NCBI GenBank assembly: GCA_947247005.1
Contig: OX365957.1
Coordinates: 11,938,817 to 12,002,816, forward strand
Source: Spisula solida
Lineage: Eukaryota > Mollusca > Bivalvia > Venerida > Mactridae
Direction of reading: 5' to 3'
Length of the DNA stretch: 64,000 bases
The notes under the pieces were generated by a model. The model was not told the DNA's origin. It did no database searches and was given only the letters and a program-made list of their open reading frames with translations. How positions within the stretch are numbered: position 1 is the first letter of the stretch; every line of letters begins with the position of its first letter. The position numbers and the translations under genes are program-made. This document shows positions 10,618-23,288 of the stretch, piece by piece.

Positions 10618-11087
10618 TGTCATTATTTTTTCTGAATTACAGTGGTGTACTTACAATAAAGCAATATTAAGAAAAAAATGATATATTCTTATACTGTATA
10701 GCGGGTATATTTCACGGGGTCCATTATTCGCGTTTTCTGGATCCTTTTGAATTCACGGTGCCTTGATTTCGCGCAATCGACCTCGACCGCGAATTTAAAA
10801 CCTTGTTGTTAAACATAAAATGGGAAGTCAATCTTACTTATTTATAAAACTATTTAAAGCCCCTGTCCATGATTTATATATAGTATATAGACAGAGAGCA
10901 CAAGCTAAGTTACAAAATGTCATCAATCTCAAACATGTGTAACTATCGATACAGAGGTCCCGGATACTTGATCATTTCTGAAACGCTTGCAATTGTTTTC
11001 CACCCAAGGATAGATGGACTTGTAGATAACCCAGGGTTTAAGGGTTAGTCGCGTGTATCGGTGCTATATACACCGGCAACGTTAACA
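10618..11087. other. No gene; possible old repeat fragment
   Basis: A locally GC-richer patch at about 10695-10800 (around TTTCACGGGG and GACCGCGAATTT) contrasts with the flanks and looks like a transposon relic, but no pairing end was found. Nothing else is recognisable. Confidence 0.3.
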
Positions 11088-11626
11088 TTAAAGGTGCTGC
11101 CTCACAGATTTGGCTAAAAAAGTGTATATCGTGATTTTTCAACCTAACCAAGTATTGGTGTAATAGAAAGCCACTGACGGTTGCGTTATGAAAGATTTGG
11201 TGCAAATAAGCAATTTTAACCACTCTCGGTATCGCCCACTGAGTATTTTTTTCTTGATACAAAGTTTCCTTCCAACTTGCTTTGTGAATTATGTAATTCA
11301 CGTTTGATTGAACTGTAACATCAACAGACTACAGGGTAAACACCAGTGTGGTATTTGGTTCGTTTTTTTATTCGTTTTCATCTAATGAGTACAAATTTCA
11401 GGCAATTTAAGTGATAGTAGTGTTAATTCTATAGGGTATTAATACCCTATAGAATTTTGATGTAAACATACTAAATAACTACAACATGCCAAAGTTTCTT
11501 AAGTTATTTTAGATGTCAGAGTGGTTATTTATGGGATATACAGGCAACTATACCAAAATTACGCGAATATTTGACAATTTTTATTTTATTTTTGCAATAC
11601 ACCAATATATGAGGCAGTCCCTTTAA
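11088..11626 (+). mobile_element. TTAA-ended MITE with central 32-bp palindrome, copy 1
   Basis: The ends are inverted: TTAAAGGTGCTGCCTCA at 11088 and the inverse of TTAAAGGGACTGCCTCA ending 11626. In the middle, 11425-11456 is a perfect 32-bp palindrome with half-site AATTCTATAGGGTATT. A 5'-truncated inverted copy is at 38062-38490. An 87-codon minus-strand open frame inside it is shared repeat sequence, not a gene. Confidence 0.75.
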
Positions 11627-11660
11627 AGAAATTAGGTGTATATTCTGAAAAAGCTAAAAT

Positions 11661-11730
11661 AGACCTGTCGCGACCCGGAATCAAACCTGGATTGTCGGGT
11701 TACTAATCCAACGCACTGTACAACGGCCAT
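11661..11730 (-). mobile_element. tRNA-like fragment (possible SINE head)
   Basis: The minus strand has a B-box-like GGTTTGATTCCGGGTCGCGA and, about 40 bases upstream, a weak A-box-like GTTGTACAGTGCG. No full cloverleaf can be drawn by eye, so this is more likely a SINE head or degenerate tRNA pseudogene than a working tRNA gene. Confidence 0.4.
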
Positions 11731-12105
11731 AGTAGTTAATAGTTGTAGTTGTGACTGAATAAGTTCTCAAAAAATCTCTCAGTAAAGTGACATAAAATAA
11801 TTATTTGCCAATGCAGTGAGAATTGCCTTCTCATCAGAATTCATCATTTAAACATTACTCCATACATACGAATAATAATCAAGAATTGGTTCAAATAATT
11901 TCAGACATATTTGTGATATTTTAGGTATATTTATAATGTTTTACAGACATAAATAACTAAACCGTTGCATATACAAAGGCACATTATCTGCCATTCACTT
12001 TTTGTGGACGGACGAAGAGTGATCACAGAAGCTCACCTTGTCACTTTTCAATTCGCCTATCGGTGAAATACGTTGTCAAATTTCCATGAAAGTTCATGAC
12101 CGTCA

Positions 12106-12170
12106 AGATAGGGAATCGAACATTGGCAGACAAGTTACAATCCACTGCAGTAACCACTGAGCCACGGCTC
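12106..12170 (-). mobile_element. tRNA-like SINE head
   Basis: The minus strand reads an A box (TGGCTCAGTGGTTACTG) and a B box (GTTCGATTCCC) at SINE spacing. The body was not matched to another copy in this window. The flanks 11731-12105 and 12171-12360 hold nothing else recognisable. Confidence 0.5.
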
Positions 12171-12358
12171 AACCAATCACCATGTGGAAGTTCATGTAAT
12201 TGTCTGATCTCAAGATCAAGCCATACAATTCTTCCAGAAATATCAGCGCTTTGATGGTTTACATTGACAAATAGCATTTCCTATTATAATCATTTTTGTG
12301 TACATTGTTTTGAAAGATAACTTTAAATCCACAGTACCGTAAATATTTACATTAAAGC

Positions 12359-12360
<2 letters not shown>

Positions 12361-12442
<82 letters not shown>

Positions 12443-12466
12443 ACTAATAATAATAATAATAATAAA
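12361..12466. repeat. (TAA)n microsatellite
   Basis: About 35 TAA units with one CTACTAA interruption near 12440. Confidence 0.98.
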
Positions 12467-12740
12467 GCTGCACCTGTTAAGTATCGTATTGTTGTAGGCT
12501 AGATTGTGCATTGAAACGGGTAATCATTATCGATGCTATCCGATGCTTAACACAGATTAAAACCAGTCATATGGTATAGGATGCATGCTTGAGGCGACAT
12601 ATATAGTTTACTGCGATTGTAGACAGTGACCTAGGTCGTATCGTATCGGACACTGACTGGGTCAATGTACACAGGACAATGACCTGTATTGGCGATCACA
12701 CTGACAGACGAACATCATTCAGTGGTCATAGAATAATTAT

Positions 12741-14420
12741 ATCCCGATACAATTATATATTGTCATAATGACAATATCCCGATACAATTATATATTGTGA
12801 TAACGAAACAACATCCCGATACAATTATATATTGTGATAACGAGACAATATCCCGATACAATTATTTATTGTGATAACGAGACAATATCCCGATACAATT
12901 ATATATTGTGATAACGAGACAATATCCCGATACAATTATATATTGTGATAACGAGACAATAGATCGATACAATTATATATTGTGATAACCGGACAATATC
13001 CCGACACAAGTATATATTGTGATAATGACAATATTCCGATACAATTATATATTGTGATAACCGGACAATATCCCGATACAATTATATATTGTGATAACGA
13101 CAATATCCCGATACAATTATATATTGTGATAACGAGACAATAGACCGATACAATTATATATTGTGATAATGACAATATTCCGATACAATTATATATTGTG
13201 ATAACGAGACAATAGACCGATACAATTATATATTGTGATAACGAGACAATATTCCGATACAATTATATATTGTGATAACGAGACAATATTCCGATACAAT
13301 TATATATTGTGATAACGAGACAATAGACCGATACAATTATACATTGTGATAACGAGACAATATCCCGATACAATTATATATTCTGATAACGAGACAATAG
13401 ACCGATACAATTATATATTGTGATAACCGGACAATATCCCGATACAATTATATATTGTGATAACGAGACAATAGACCGATATAATTATATATTGAGATAA
13501 CGAGACAATAGACCGATACAATTATATATTGTGATAACGAGACAATATCCCGATACAATTATATATTGTGATAACGAGACAATAGACCGATACAGTTATA
13601 TATTGAGATATCGAGACAATATCCCGATAAATTATATATTGTGATAACGAGACAATATACCGATACAATTATATATTGTGATAACGAGACAATAAACCGA
13701 TACAATTATATATTGTGATAACGAGACAATATCCCGATACAATTATATATTGTGATAACGACAATATCCCGATACAATTATATATTGTGATAACGAGACA
13801 ATATCCCGATACAATTATATATTGTGATAACGACAATATTCCGATAAAATTATATATTGTGATAACCGGACAATATCCCGATACAATTATATATTGTGAT
13901 AACGACAATATCCCGATAAATTACATATTGTGATAACGAGACAATATACCGATACAATTATATATTGTGATAACGACAATATACCGATACAATTATATAT
14001 TGAGATAACGACATTATTCCGATACAATTATATTTTGTGATAACGACAATATACCGATACAATTATATATTGTGATAGCGAGACAATAATTCGATACAAT
14101 TATATATTGAGATAACGACAATATTCCGATACAATTATATATTGTGATAACGACAATATACCGATACAATTATATATTGAGATAACGACACTATCCCGAT
14201 ACAATTATATATTGTGATAACGACAATAGACCGATACAATTATATATTGTGATAACGACACTATCCCGATACAATCATATATTGTGATAACGACAATAGA
14301 CCGATACAATTATATATTGTGATAACGACACTATCCCGATACAATCATATATTGAGATAACGACAATAGACCGATACAATTATATATTGTGATAACGACA
14401 CTATCCCGATACAATCATAT
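12741..14420. repeat. Minisatellite, 37/35-bp unit, about 46 copies, AT-rich with inverted core
   Basis: The unit is CCCGATACAATTATATATTG + TGATAACGAGACAATAT. A two-base-shorter form lacks GA in the AACGAGACAAT part. Each unit contains ACAAT-TATAT-ATTGT, whose 5-base arms are self-complementary. Variant classes (CCCGAT, ACCGAT, TTCCGAT) alternate in patches. Frame-open stretches on both strands (60-108 codons) are repeat artefacts. The array begins about 280 bp after the TAA microsatellite; 12467-12740 shows nothing else. Confidence 0.95.
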
Positions 14421-14480
14421 AGGCCTCACCCGGCTCTACAAAACAAACACTAACTCATCCTGTATAGTGTATCATAGTTC

Positions 14481-15330
14481 TCAGTCACCGTGTTACACTG
14501 TTACAGTGTCAGTCACCGTGTTATAGTGTTACAGTGTCAGTCACCGTGTTATACTGTTACAGTGTTAGTCACCGTGTTATACTGTTACAGTGTCAGTCAC
14601 CGTGTTATAGTGTTACAGTGTCAATCACCGTGTTATACTGTTACAGTGTCAGTCACCGTGTTATACTGTTACAGTGTCAGTCACCGTGTTCTACTGTTAC
14701 AGTGTCAGTCACCGTGTTATACTGTTACAGTGTCAGTCACCGTGTTATACTGTTACAGTGTCAGTCACCGTGTTATAGTGTTACAGTGTCAGTCACCGTG
14801 TTATAGTGTTACAGTGTCAGTCACCGTGTTATACTGTTACAGTGTCAGTCACCGTGTTATAGTGTTACAGTGTCAGTCACCGTGTTATAGTGTTACAGTG
14901 TCAGTCTCAGTGTTATACTGTTACAGTGTCAGTCACCGTGTTATAGTGTTACAGTGTCAGTCACCGTGTTATAGTGTTACAGTGTCAGTCACCGTGTTAT
15001 ACTGTTACAGTGTCAGTCACCGTGTTATAGTGTTACAGTGTCAGTCACCGTGTTATACTGTTACAGTGTCAGTCACCGTGTTATACTGTTACAGTGTCAG
15101 TCACCGTGTTATACTGTTACAGCGTCAGTCTCCGTGTTATACTGTTACAGTGTCAGTCACCGTGTTATAGTGTTACAGTGTCAGTCACCGTGTTATAGTG
15201 TTACAGTGTCAGTCTCCGTGTTATACTGTTACAGTGTCAGTCACCGTGTTATAGTGTTACAGTGTCAGTCACCGTGTTATACTGTTACAGTGTCAGTCAC
15301 CGTGTTATACTGTTACAGTGTCAGTCTCAG
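14481..15330. repeat. Minisatellite, 28-bp unit, about 30 copies
   Basis: The unit is TGTTACAGTGTCAGTCACCG + TGTTATAC, the last bases alternating C/G. Three units make 28 codons with no stop in the plus strand, which produces open frames of 90-226 codons with a Tyr/Cys/Ser/Val-rich repeat. These are judged non-coding. It starts only 60 bp after the preceding 37-bp array. Confidence 0.95.
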
Positions 15331-15820
15331 TATGTCAGGTTGTAGGTTGGATACCAGACCGCGATATTCAAATTGTAGTCTCGTGTATGTAGTCTATACT
15401 TACTTAGATAACACTCCAACCTCTCGGGTATGCAATTGTATAAAATGTTTGATAAGTTACCTAACCTTCAATAGTAACCTTGTTGCACTTAGTACACATG
15501 TACTTGAGATTTAAAAAAACACGTCTGTATTCGGAGCATGCTCACGCTTGTAGGTCAAACACACGAAATGTTCATTCATATTTTATTCATAACTTCCCCA
15601 AAAAACTAAAACAACTTACATTAACATTAACTCGTTTATTATTATAATAAATTATAATTCAGTCTATCACCGAACACCGGACATCCTTCAGTCACGTCAT
15701 ATAAATAGTAACACGGTGGTAGTACGCCAGACAGTGCATATCGTATATAATAAATTATATAGTCATAGTTAATCACGGAGGAGATCAGTAAAATAGCGGA
15801 AATAATGGTTCGGATCATTA
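15331..15820. other. Unique spacer between two arrays, no gene seen
   Basis: AT-rich sequence without coding character. The open frame entering from the left simply runs out of the 28-bp array into unique sequence. Confidence 0.5.
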
Positions 15821-17622
15821 TAGGGTGTACAGATGCTGCATGGTGGACAAGGTCATCGTCTTAGTCTAGAGCTTGGCTTGGATCAACCATAGATTGGCTG
15901 ATAGGGTGTACAGATGCTGCATGGTGGACAAGGTCATCGTCTTAGTCTAGAGCTTGGCTTGGATCAACCATAGATCGGCTGATAGGGTGTACACATGCTG
16001 CATGGAGCTTGGCTTTGATCCACCATAGATCGGCTGATAGGGTGTAAACATGCTACATGGAGCTTGGCTTGGATCAACCATAGATCGCCTGATAGGGTGT
16101 ACAGATGCTGCATGGTGGACAAGGTCATCGTCTTAGTCTAGAGCTTGGCTCGGATCAACCATAGATTGGCTGATAGGGTGTACACATGCTGCATGGTGGA
16201 CAAGGCCATCGTCTTAGTCTAGAGCTTGGCTTGGATCAACCATAGATCGGCTTAAGGGGGGGTACACATGCTGCAAGGTGGACAGGGTCATCGTCCTAGT
16301 CTAGAGCTTGGCTTGGATCAACCATAGATCGGCTGATAGGGTGTACACATGCTGCATGGTGGACAGGGTCATCATCCTAGTCTAGAGCTTGGCTCGGATC
16401 AACCATAGATTGGCTGATAGGGTGTACACATGCTGCATGGTGGACAAGGCCATCGTCTTAGTCTAGAGCTTGGCTTGGATCAACCATAGATCGGCTTAAG
16501 GGGGGGTACACATGCTGCAAGGTGGACAGGGTCATCGTCCTAGTCTAGAGCTTGGCTTGGATCAACCATAGATCGGCTGATAGGGTGTACACATGCTGCA
16601 TGGTGGACAAGGTGATCGTACTTGTATAGAGCTTGGCTTGGATCAACCATAGATCGGCTGATAGGGTGTACACATGCTGCATTGTGGACACGGTCTTGGT
16701 CCTAGTATAAAGCTTGGCTTGGATCAACCATAGATCGGCGGCTGATAGAGTGTACACATGCTGCATGGTGGACAAGGCCATCGTCTTAGTCTAGAGCTTG
16801 GCTTGGATCAACCATACATAGATCGGCTGATGGGGTGTACACATGCTGCAAGGTGGACAGGGTCATCGTCCTAGTCTAGAGCTTGGCTTGGATCAACCAT
16901 AGATCGGCTGATAGGATGTACACATGCTGCATTGTGGACAAGGTCTTGGTCCTAGTAAAGAGCTTGGCTTGCATCAACCATAGATCGGCTGATAGGGTGT
17001 ACTATACACATGCTGCATGGTGGACAAGGTGATCGTACTAGTATAGAGCTTGGCTTGGATCAACCAAAGATCGGCTGATAGGATGTACACATGCTGCATT
17101 GTGGACATGGTCTTGGTCCTAGTCTAGAGCTTGGCTTGGATCAACCATAGATCGGCTGATAGGGTGTACACATGCTGCATTGTGGACAATGTATTTGTCC
17201 CAGTCTAGAGCTTGGCTTGGATCAACCATAGATCGGCTGATAGGGTGTACACATGCTGCATTGTGGACAATGTATTTGTCCCAGTATAGAGCTTGGCTTG
17301 GATCAACCATAGATCGGCTGATAGGGTGTACTATACACATGCTGCATGGTGGACAAGGTGATCGTACTTGTATAGAGCTTGGCTTGGATCAGCCATAGAT
17401 CGGCTGATAGGGTGTACTATACACATGCTGCATGGTGGACAAGGTGATCGTACTTGTATAGAGCTTGGCTTGGATCAGCCATAGATCGGCTGATAGAGTG
17501 TACACATGCTGCATTGTGGACAATGCCTTTGTCCCAGTCTAGAGCTTGGCTTGGATCAACCTTAGATCGGCTGATAGGGTGTACACATGCTGCATGATGG
17601 ACAAGGTCATCATCCTAACTAG
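15821..17622. repeat. Minisatellite, ~81-bp unit, about 23 copies
   Basis: The unit contains GAGCTTGGCTTGGATCAACC, ATAGATCGGCTGATAGGGTG, TACACATGCTGCATGGTGGA and a variable CAAGGTCATCGTCTTAGTCTA end. Two short units (16008-16080) lack the variable part. A pair of units with the rare GGCTTAAGGGGGGGTACAC variant recurs 242 bp apart (about 16251 and 16493), pointing to block duplication. Open frames here are repeat artefacts. Confidence 0.95.
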
Positions 17623-19225
17623 AGTGCGAGTATATGTGCACGAGGTATGACTGACAACCTATCTTCATCTAGACACATTCTACGTCAGATTCTCACTGAT
17701 TACATCCAACCCAGTGCATGCACGTCATAATGACTTAACAATGATTATACATTATTTTTCAAAATAAACAAATGGTATGTTAACTTGAAGGTCACAAGTT
17801 GATAGTATCAGTGCAATATAAAAGACCCCCTGTTATACAGATACCACTCTAGGTCAGTGGGGTAAAGTTGATTGCACACACGACACCTCGTCCTACATCT
17901 ACATAACGTCTGACATACTATCCCTATATTTGACTGATATAACACAAACTGACCGAAATATAATTATGTTTTAAGCGGAATTCAACAGAAACGTATGAAT
18001 TTGTTATACAGTATCATACTAATTAATAGAAAACAACGTCATGAACATACATGTTCACTGTGGCATCTATATGCACAAGCTGTATAAATACAGAGACGTC
18101 TTTATGTGTGATAGTGGTTATACTGTCCGTCTTGGAGTGAGACCTTACAAGGTTGGAACCCAGAAACCGACATCCAAAGCGTTTCCATGTACATGTATTC
18201 ACACGCTTCACGTATATTTTATCTTTTGTACATAATACTAACGTGGCAGTTATTTGCCCATAATAAATTATAATTTACATCTACATACGAGTCCATATAA
18301 TGCTTGCCAATTCAGCTTATTTGTCGTTTGCCTACATTTTGCAAGTTAAGATGTAATGACTCGTCCAGAGATCAAGTGAAGAGTGCAGACGAATGAATCG
18401 TATAGAATTTCTCTAAAATGTCAAACATATCATTTTCATACGTCTTCCGTCCATTATTTATGCAAGCAGTAACAACGGAAGACGGAAATTGTTAAATGTT
18501 GAAACATTATATTGTTATAATCTATATATGGCTTTCCTGTATAACTTGATTTAAGCCATTAATATACACCAGAATAATTTATACACAATTCTCTTACCTG
18601 CATTGCCTGTTTTAATTATATTGAGTTCATAAAAGTGACAGTTTTAGAACTGGAATTTAGACAGCTTACACATCAGAATTATACTTAAATTAATAATACA
18701 TTCATTATGTAAGATATAGACAATGGTTTGGGTCAACTCAAGCATTTCTGTGCAGCAACAAGCTTTCCGTCCTAACAGTTCTAGATCTTAAATTGTGTCG
18801 ATATTGATATATGTGCAGAATTCAGGCTGATACACTTGAAACAGATACAAACATAATAATATACATGTAAAGGGTGTCTCAGAATACACGTTGCTATTAC
18901 ACATTCAATATCGAAATGTTATTATATCACTTTGAAACTGAAAATCAAATGAGCGTTGTTTTGTCTATGAAAAGTTAACTGGAAAAGATGGCGTATACAT
19001 ATTAATTTCACATAAATTCAAATGTGAGTTTCATCAAAATGATGTCAAACGTCGATCAAGTAGCGTAAACCATAAAAAAGCTACTTTTTTCAAAAAAAGG
19101 GATGACCGAGGAATGAATCCCCATCAAGAGAAGTTAGATATGAGAAGCTTCAAATACACGAATAGTGTCAATCCGGTGATGACGTGGTCCCATCGTGATC
19201 AAGGCTTGAGCAGACATTGGAAAAA
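17623..19225. other. Unique AT-rich stretch, no gene seen
   Basis: About 1.6 kb with no supported exon. Opposed 62-64 codon frames at 18023-18235 lack splice context and recognisable motifs. A small inverted repeat (GTCTTCCGT / ACGGAAGAC) is at about 18441-18485. Confidence 0.5.
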
Positions 19226-19322
19226 GATGTCTGTATCGAGTTATAGATGTCTGTATCGAGTTATAGATGTCTGTATCGAGTTATAGATGTCTGTATCGAG
19301 TTATAGATGTCTGTATCGAGTT
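19226..19322. repeat. 20-bp tandem repeat, about 5 copies
   Basis: GATGTCTGTATCGAGTTATA is repeated head to tail with no visible mismatch, implying recent expansion. Confidence 0.97.
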
Positions 19323-19390
19323 GATAGCATTAATAGTATAAGGTCATGCTATATATTGAACACAACTTTCTGTGCTCGGCAGGTTCAGGT

Positions 19391-19616
19391 GGGCATTGTG
19401 TTTTTTATGTTTTCTGTGCTCGGCTGGTTAAGCTGAGTGCTGCCTTCCCTGTCTGACTTAATATTATCCTTTTGGCATGTTTCCATCCCCACATCCGGTT
19501 GTAATGGTAACAAGATAATAGAAAATCGGACAGAGAATTAGGCAGCACTCAACCTAACCAGCCGAGCACAGAAACTATAAAAACATCACATGCCCCAATT
19601 ACACGGTACAATGCCC
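19391..19616. mobile_element. Fold-back element, ~226 bp
   Basis: The left arm TTTCTGTGCTCGGCTGGTTA..GAGTGCTGCC (19410-19444) pairs with the right arm (GGCAGCACTC..CCAGCCGAGCACAGAAA). More distant GGGCATTGT / ACAATGCCC ends also pair. A partial extra copy of the CTGTGCTCGGC end lies just to the left (19370). A 64-codon minus-strand frame falls wholly inside and is discounted. Confidence 0.65.
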
Positions 19617-19862
19617 AACACACAGCTGAACGAGAAAATGAACCACTGAAAGCCCAACACTGTATTATTCGGTACAACTGGGGGAAGGCCTGACAGTTCA
19701 TACCTATCACCGGTATTGCCGTATAGTCTTCACTACCGGACATCCAAAATTATAACTACGTTTTGATACATGTCTATATACAGAATTTGCTGCAATTAGC
19801 AATGGTTGTCAAACTCATACAGCATGTGGGTAGATTGTATGATCCTGTATGTAGAGAATTGC

Positions 19863-19924
19863 AGGTAACTTTATCATTAATTAAGAGTAAAAAAGTATAC
19901 TCTTAATCAATGGTACAGTTACCT
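19863..19924. repeat. Hairpin-forming inverted repeat
   Basis: AGGTAACT..ATTAATTAAGAGTA is followed after a 6-base loop by TATACTCTTAATCAAT..AGTTACCT. This gives nearly 28 paired bases per arm with a few mismatches. It may be a mini-MITE or a structured element. The flanks (19617-19862, 19925-20218) show nothing else. Confidence 0.7.
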
Positions 19925-20218
19925 GTGTAGAGAATAGTGCATGATGTAGATGGTTTAACTAAGACGGGACTGAATCAAATACATGTAGAGCCATCGTCAT
20001 AATATTATGCTATAATGAGTGTGTCAGTTTAAGTTTTATATTAAAATGCATCATAACTCAAACTACCGGTATATGAAATACATGTAATTGTTTTCCAGTT
20101 AATGTGTTGTGTATATCCATTGTATGATGGATGCATTATTTAATGGTTTAAGACGTATAAAGTGATCTCAAGTGGTAAAATACGAGATTTACCCAAACAA
20201 ACTGTATTCAACTCAGTT

Positions 20219-20960
20219 ATAGGATAGCACAGGTAATACGGTCCGTGTGTATAGGATAGCACAGATAATGCGGGTCCGTGGGTATAGGCTAGCACAGGTC
20301 ATGCGGGTCCGTGGGTATAGGCTAGCTCAGGTAATGTGGGTCGGCGTGGTTATAGGCTAGCACAGGTCAGGCGGGTCCGTGGGTATAGGCTAACACTGGT
20401 AAGGCGGGTACGTGGGTATAGGCTAGCACAGGTAAGGCGGGTCCGTGGGTATAGGCTAGCACAGGTAAGGCGGGTCCGTGTGTATAGGCTAGCACAGGTA
20501 AGGCGGGTCCGTGGTTATATGCTAGCACAGATAAGGCGGGTCCGTGGGTATAGGCTAGCACAGGTAAGGCGGGTCCGTGGGTATAGGCTAGCACAGGTAA
20601 GGCGGGTCCGTGGTTATAGGCAAGCACAGGTTAGGCGGGTCCGTGGGTATAGGCTAGCACAGGTTAGGCGGGTACGTGGGTATAGGCTAACACAGGTAAG
20701 GCGGGTCCGTGGTTATGGCAAGCACAGGTTAGGCGGGTCCGTGGGTATAGGCTAACACAAGTAAGGCGGGTCCTAGTTATAGGCTAGCACAGGTAAGGCG
20801 GGTCCGTGGGCATAGGCTAACACAGGTAAGGCGGGTCCGTGGGTATAGGCTAGCACAGGTAAGGCGGGTCGGTGGGTATAGGCTAGCACAGGTAAGGCGG
20901 GTCCGTGGTTATAGGCTAGCACAGGTAAGGCGGGTCCGTGGGTATAGGCTAGCACAGGTA
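20219..20960. repeat. Minisatellite, 33-bp GC-rich unit, about 22 copies
   Basis: The unit is GGCGGGTCCGTGGGTATAGG + CTAGCACAGGTAA. Because 33 bp is 11 codons, an Arg/Val/Gly-Tyr repeat frame stays open on the plus strand and an Ala-Tyr-His-Gly-Pro repeat on the minus strand. It is much GC-richer than its surroundings. No start context or splice site argues for coding. Confidence 0.95.
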
Positions 20961-22429
20961 CTAGTAACTACCGTATACGGAATCCTGTTAGTGACATTTT
21001 AGATATCATGTATTGCGCTCGAAGAGCGAGACACGAGAATAGCACGAGGCACGATACGAGACATGCGAATTGGAATCGAGGCACGATACGAGACTCGAGA
21101 AATGCACGAGGCACGATATGAGAATTAAAAATTGAATTATTACCGTATCACGTCATTCAAAATCAATACACGTGTACAGCTATAAGCGGATGTAGCTGAT
21201 CGTACCAGCGTATCGTCTCATTGCATTGACTCGCACTAGAAAGTATGTATCAAAACTAGTTATTCATACTTAGTTTGTTACAAAATGTTTTAAATAGAAA
21301 TGTTTCTTCATTTACCAAGTTTGAAGAATCTCGGCGGTAGAAGAGAGTTCCATGATATTGATGACCCGGGGAAATTGATTTAATTATAGCACATGCTGTT
21401 CTATGTCGGGGTTTTTCTCGATCTCTGGTTAAAGTCTCAGACATTACTATGGTTCATATAAAATTATAGAGACATTTGCTGGAAACAATGGGTGCATTTT
21501 GTGAAGCTTTACCTTAATATAGAAACATTAACTGGTACGAAAATGACGTGGTGTTGAAATAAACGTTGATTTCCGTCTAGATGTATCCACGACATACAAA
21601 CCACCATACTGCCGAGTTAACGGCTAACATTGTATCCTCAGGCGTTCGTCTTACTGAACAGGTAGTACTTAATTGTCACCTTCATAAATCTGGAACAATA
21701 TTCTCACCACGGTGCATCCAACTGTGACCTGAAGAAGGTTTAAAAGATACGCTTTCCTTACCTATCATGACTATAAAAGCGAAGAGAAAGTTCGTTTTCG
21801 TTACTATTAAATCGTAGTCAGCATCGGAGAAAACGCATCGCGCTATTTGTTAGAATGTTGAATGAGTGGGACTTTTGGATATAATAAAACACACTGAATT
21901 GTCGAAATTGCCTCGTGCAAAATTCTGGGTCATTTTGTGACAGCTAAAATTGATTTAAACTTTAAATTGTAAAGTGTTAAGGCTACAAAGTGACATTTTG
22001 ACAACGGGTTGAGGGGAGTATTACGTTATATAATAGTGTATCTAGATATTGATGTAATATTGACGGAAGTAGAATGCTCTGTATCTTTATCATTTTTACA
22101 TTAAAGGGTTAAAGTAGTTCAACTGAATTCGTTTTAGGCAAGCTAACCTTGTTTTGTGTGCAATTTTTGCATATCCTAGCGTTGGGCTTTAATCTATCTA
22201 TGTGTTTATATAGGACGGTCATGACGTCTACAAGAATATGATATGATAAAGTCCTAGGGAGAATTAGCGCATCATTCGTTGTGGTTGACATTGAGAGAAT
22301 ACGTAAAGTTGACATTCATATCAGCTCACTTTGAAAATTAGGTATACATCGCAATATCAAGGTCATCTTGAAAAACTCAACGAGAATATTTACTGTGAAA
22401 ATCTGACATTTTGGATAGTTTAGCAGGAT
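20961..22429. other. Sequence upstream of a candidate first exon
   Basis: At 21020-21122 three loose copies of CGAGGCACGATACGAGAC form a small degenerate repeat. The rest is AT-rich without motifs. The last few hundred bases could hold the promoter and 5' UTR of the 22430 exon, but no TATA box or initiator can be assigned with confidence. Confidence 0.4.
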
Positions 22430-22959
22430 ATGCACTTAGTTAACGATATGTTAACCCTGGTACCACAAAGCGGAGTAACGTCAGCAGCAACATCGCCGTC
22501 GACCATTTCCCCGACGTTAAATGGACTGCCGACGGCCGGACAGATGAATGCTTTTACATTCGGTGGCATTCCGGCAACTGGTCTAAATTGTTTACAAAAT
22601 GGACTAAATGGCTTTTCACTGAATGGACTTCAAGCTGCTTTCAGTGGTTATGCATTGACTGGGTTACCGGCGCCGTCGGCATCATGTGGTCTAGCAGCAA
22701 ATGGTATCACAATGAACAGTTTATCTCCCGGTGCGGTAAATGCTCCTCCGACCAGTACATGTAATGTAGCTGGATGTACACCCGGACCAATGGGAGGGAT
22801 CACCATTAACGGCGTTACCATGGCTCCACCAAACGCTTTAACTGCACCGGAAGTATATGGTCTGCCTTCATCAGCCATACCACCATCAAAATCAGGCTCG
22901 ACATCAGATTCACCGAGCAGCGGAGAAACCAGTCCAGCTCCATTGTCACCCGCACAATC
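22430..22959 (+). CDS. Low-complexity N-terminal coding exon, possible alternative first exon of the 3CxxC gene
   Basis: The ATG at 22430 opens 176 codons plus two bases, ending ACAATC|gtaagt, a strong donor in phase 2. The peptide is Gly/Ala/Pro/Ser/Thr/Asn-rich and probably disordered, with recurring Asn-Gly-Leu turns (LNGLPTAG, QNGLNGFSLNGLQ) and a Ser/Pro tail. Its G+C is clearly higher than the flanks, as expected of an exon. The only downstream plus-strand exon I recognise with a fitting acceptor phase is 61720-61864 (it supplies one base, giving Ser at the joint). Zygote-arrest-type proteins likewise put a disordered N-terminus before a C-terminal zinc finger. The 38.8 kb gap and the lack of transcript data leave the link unproven. 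It could be the first exon of another gene. Confidence 0.65.
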
Positions 22960-23149
22960 GTAAGTTCATTTAGTATTTAAAACACGTATTCATTGTCATT
23001 ATAAATTGATCTAAATAATACATGTAGTGTATTGGCGGCATCCAGTAGTTGTATTAGAGTAAAAGGATCCTTCGAGTGAAGGGGACAGGAAGGGTTGAGA
23101 TGTAGGAATGTTCTGATTCTGACCTGAAGAATATACACTGTATGTAAAA

Positions 23150-23288
23150 CAATGCCGAGCATAGCCTTTAGTTGCCAGTCAGCTTTCTGTTGAAATATGG
23201 TAGGCATATGAATACATCCACCCGTATTTGAACCCAGGTCGCCAGATTAGACGGCAAGTGCGATAACCATTGAGTTACGGAGGTACCT
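23150..23288 (-). mobile_element. tRNA-derived SINE, family 2, copy B
   Basis: The minus strand has an A box (TAACTCAATGGTTATCG) and a B box (GGTTCAAATAC) with the intervening GCACTTGCCG and CTAATCTGGCGACC shared with 4897-5025. The tail AAAGGCTATGCTCGGCAT is also shared. It may extend left to about 23040. It lies in the presumed intron after the 22430 exon. Confidence 0.75.

Noticed and set aside
11038..11301. 87-codon minus-strand frame
   Set aside because: It runs through the end of the TTAA-flanked MITE, whose second copy at 38062-38490 does not keep the frame.
14490..15514. Plus-strand frames up to 226 codons, Tyr/Cys/Ser/Val-rich
   Set aside because: All are three-phase readings of a 28-bp satellite. 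The frames overlap one another equally well, which real coding would not do.
20336..20755. Arg/Val/Gly/Tyr repeat frame of 139 codons
   Set aside because: It is a 33-bp GC-rich satellite, open on both strands, with no flanking unique coding sequence.
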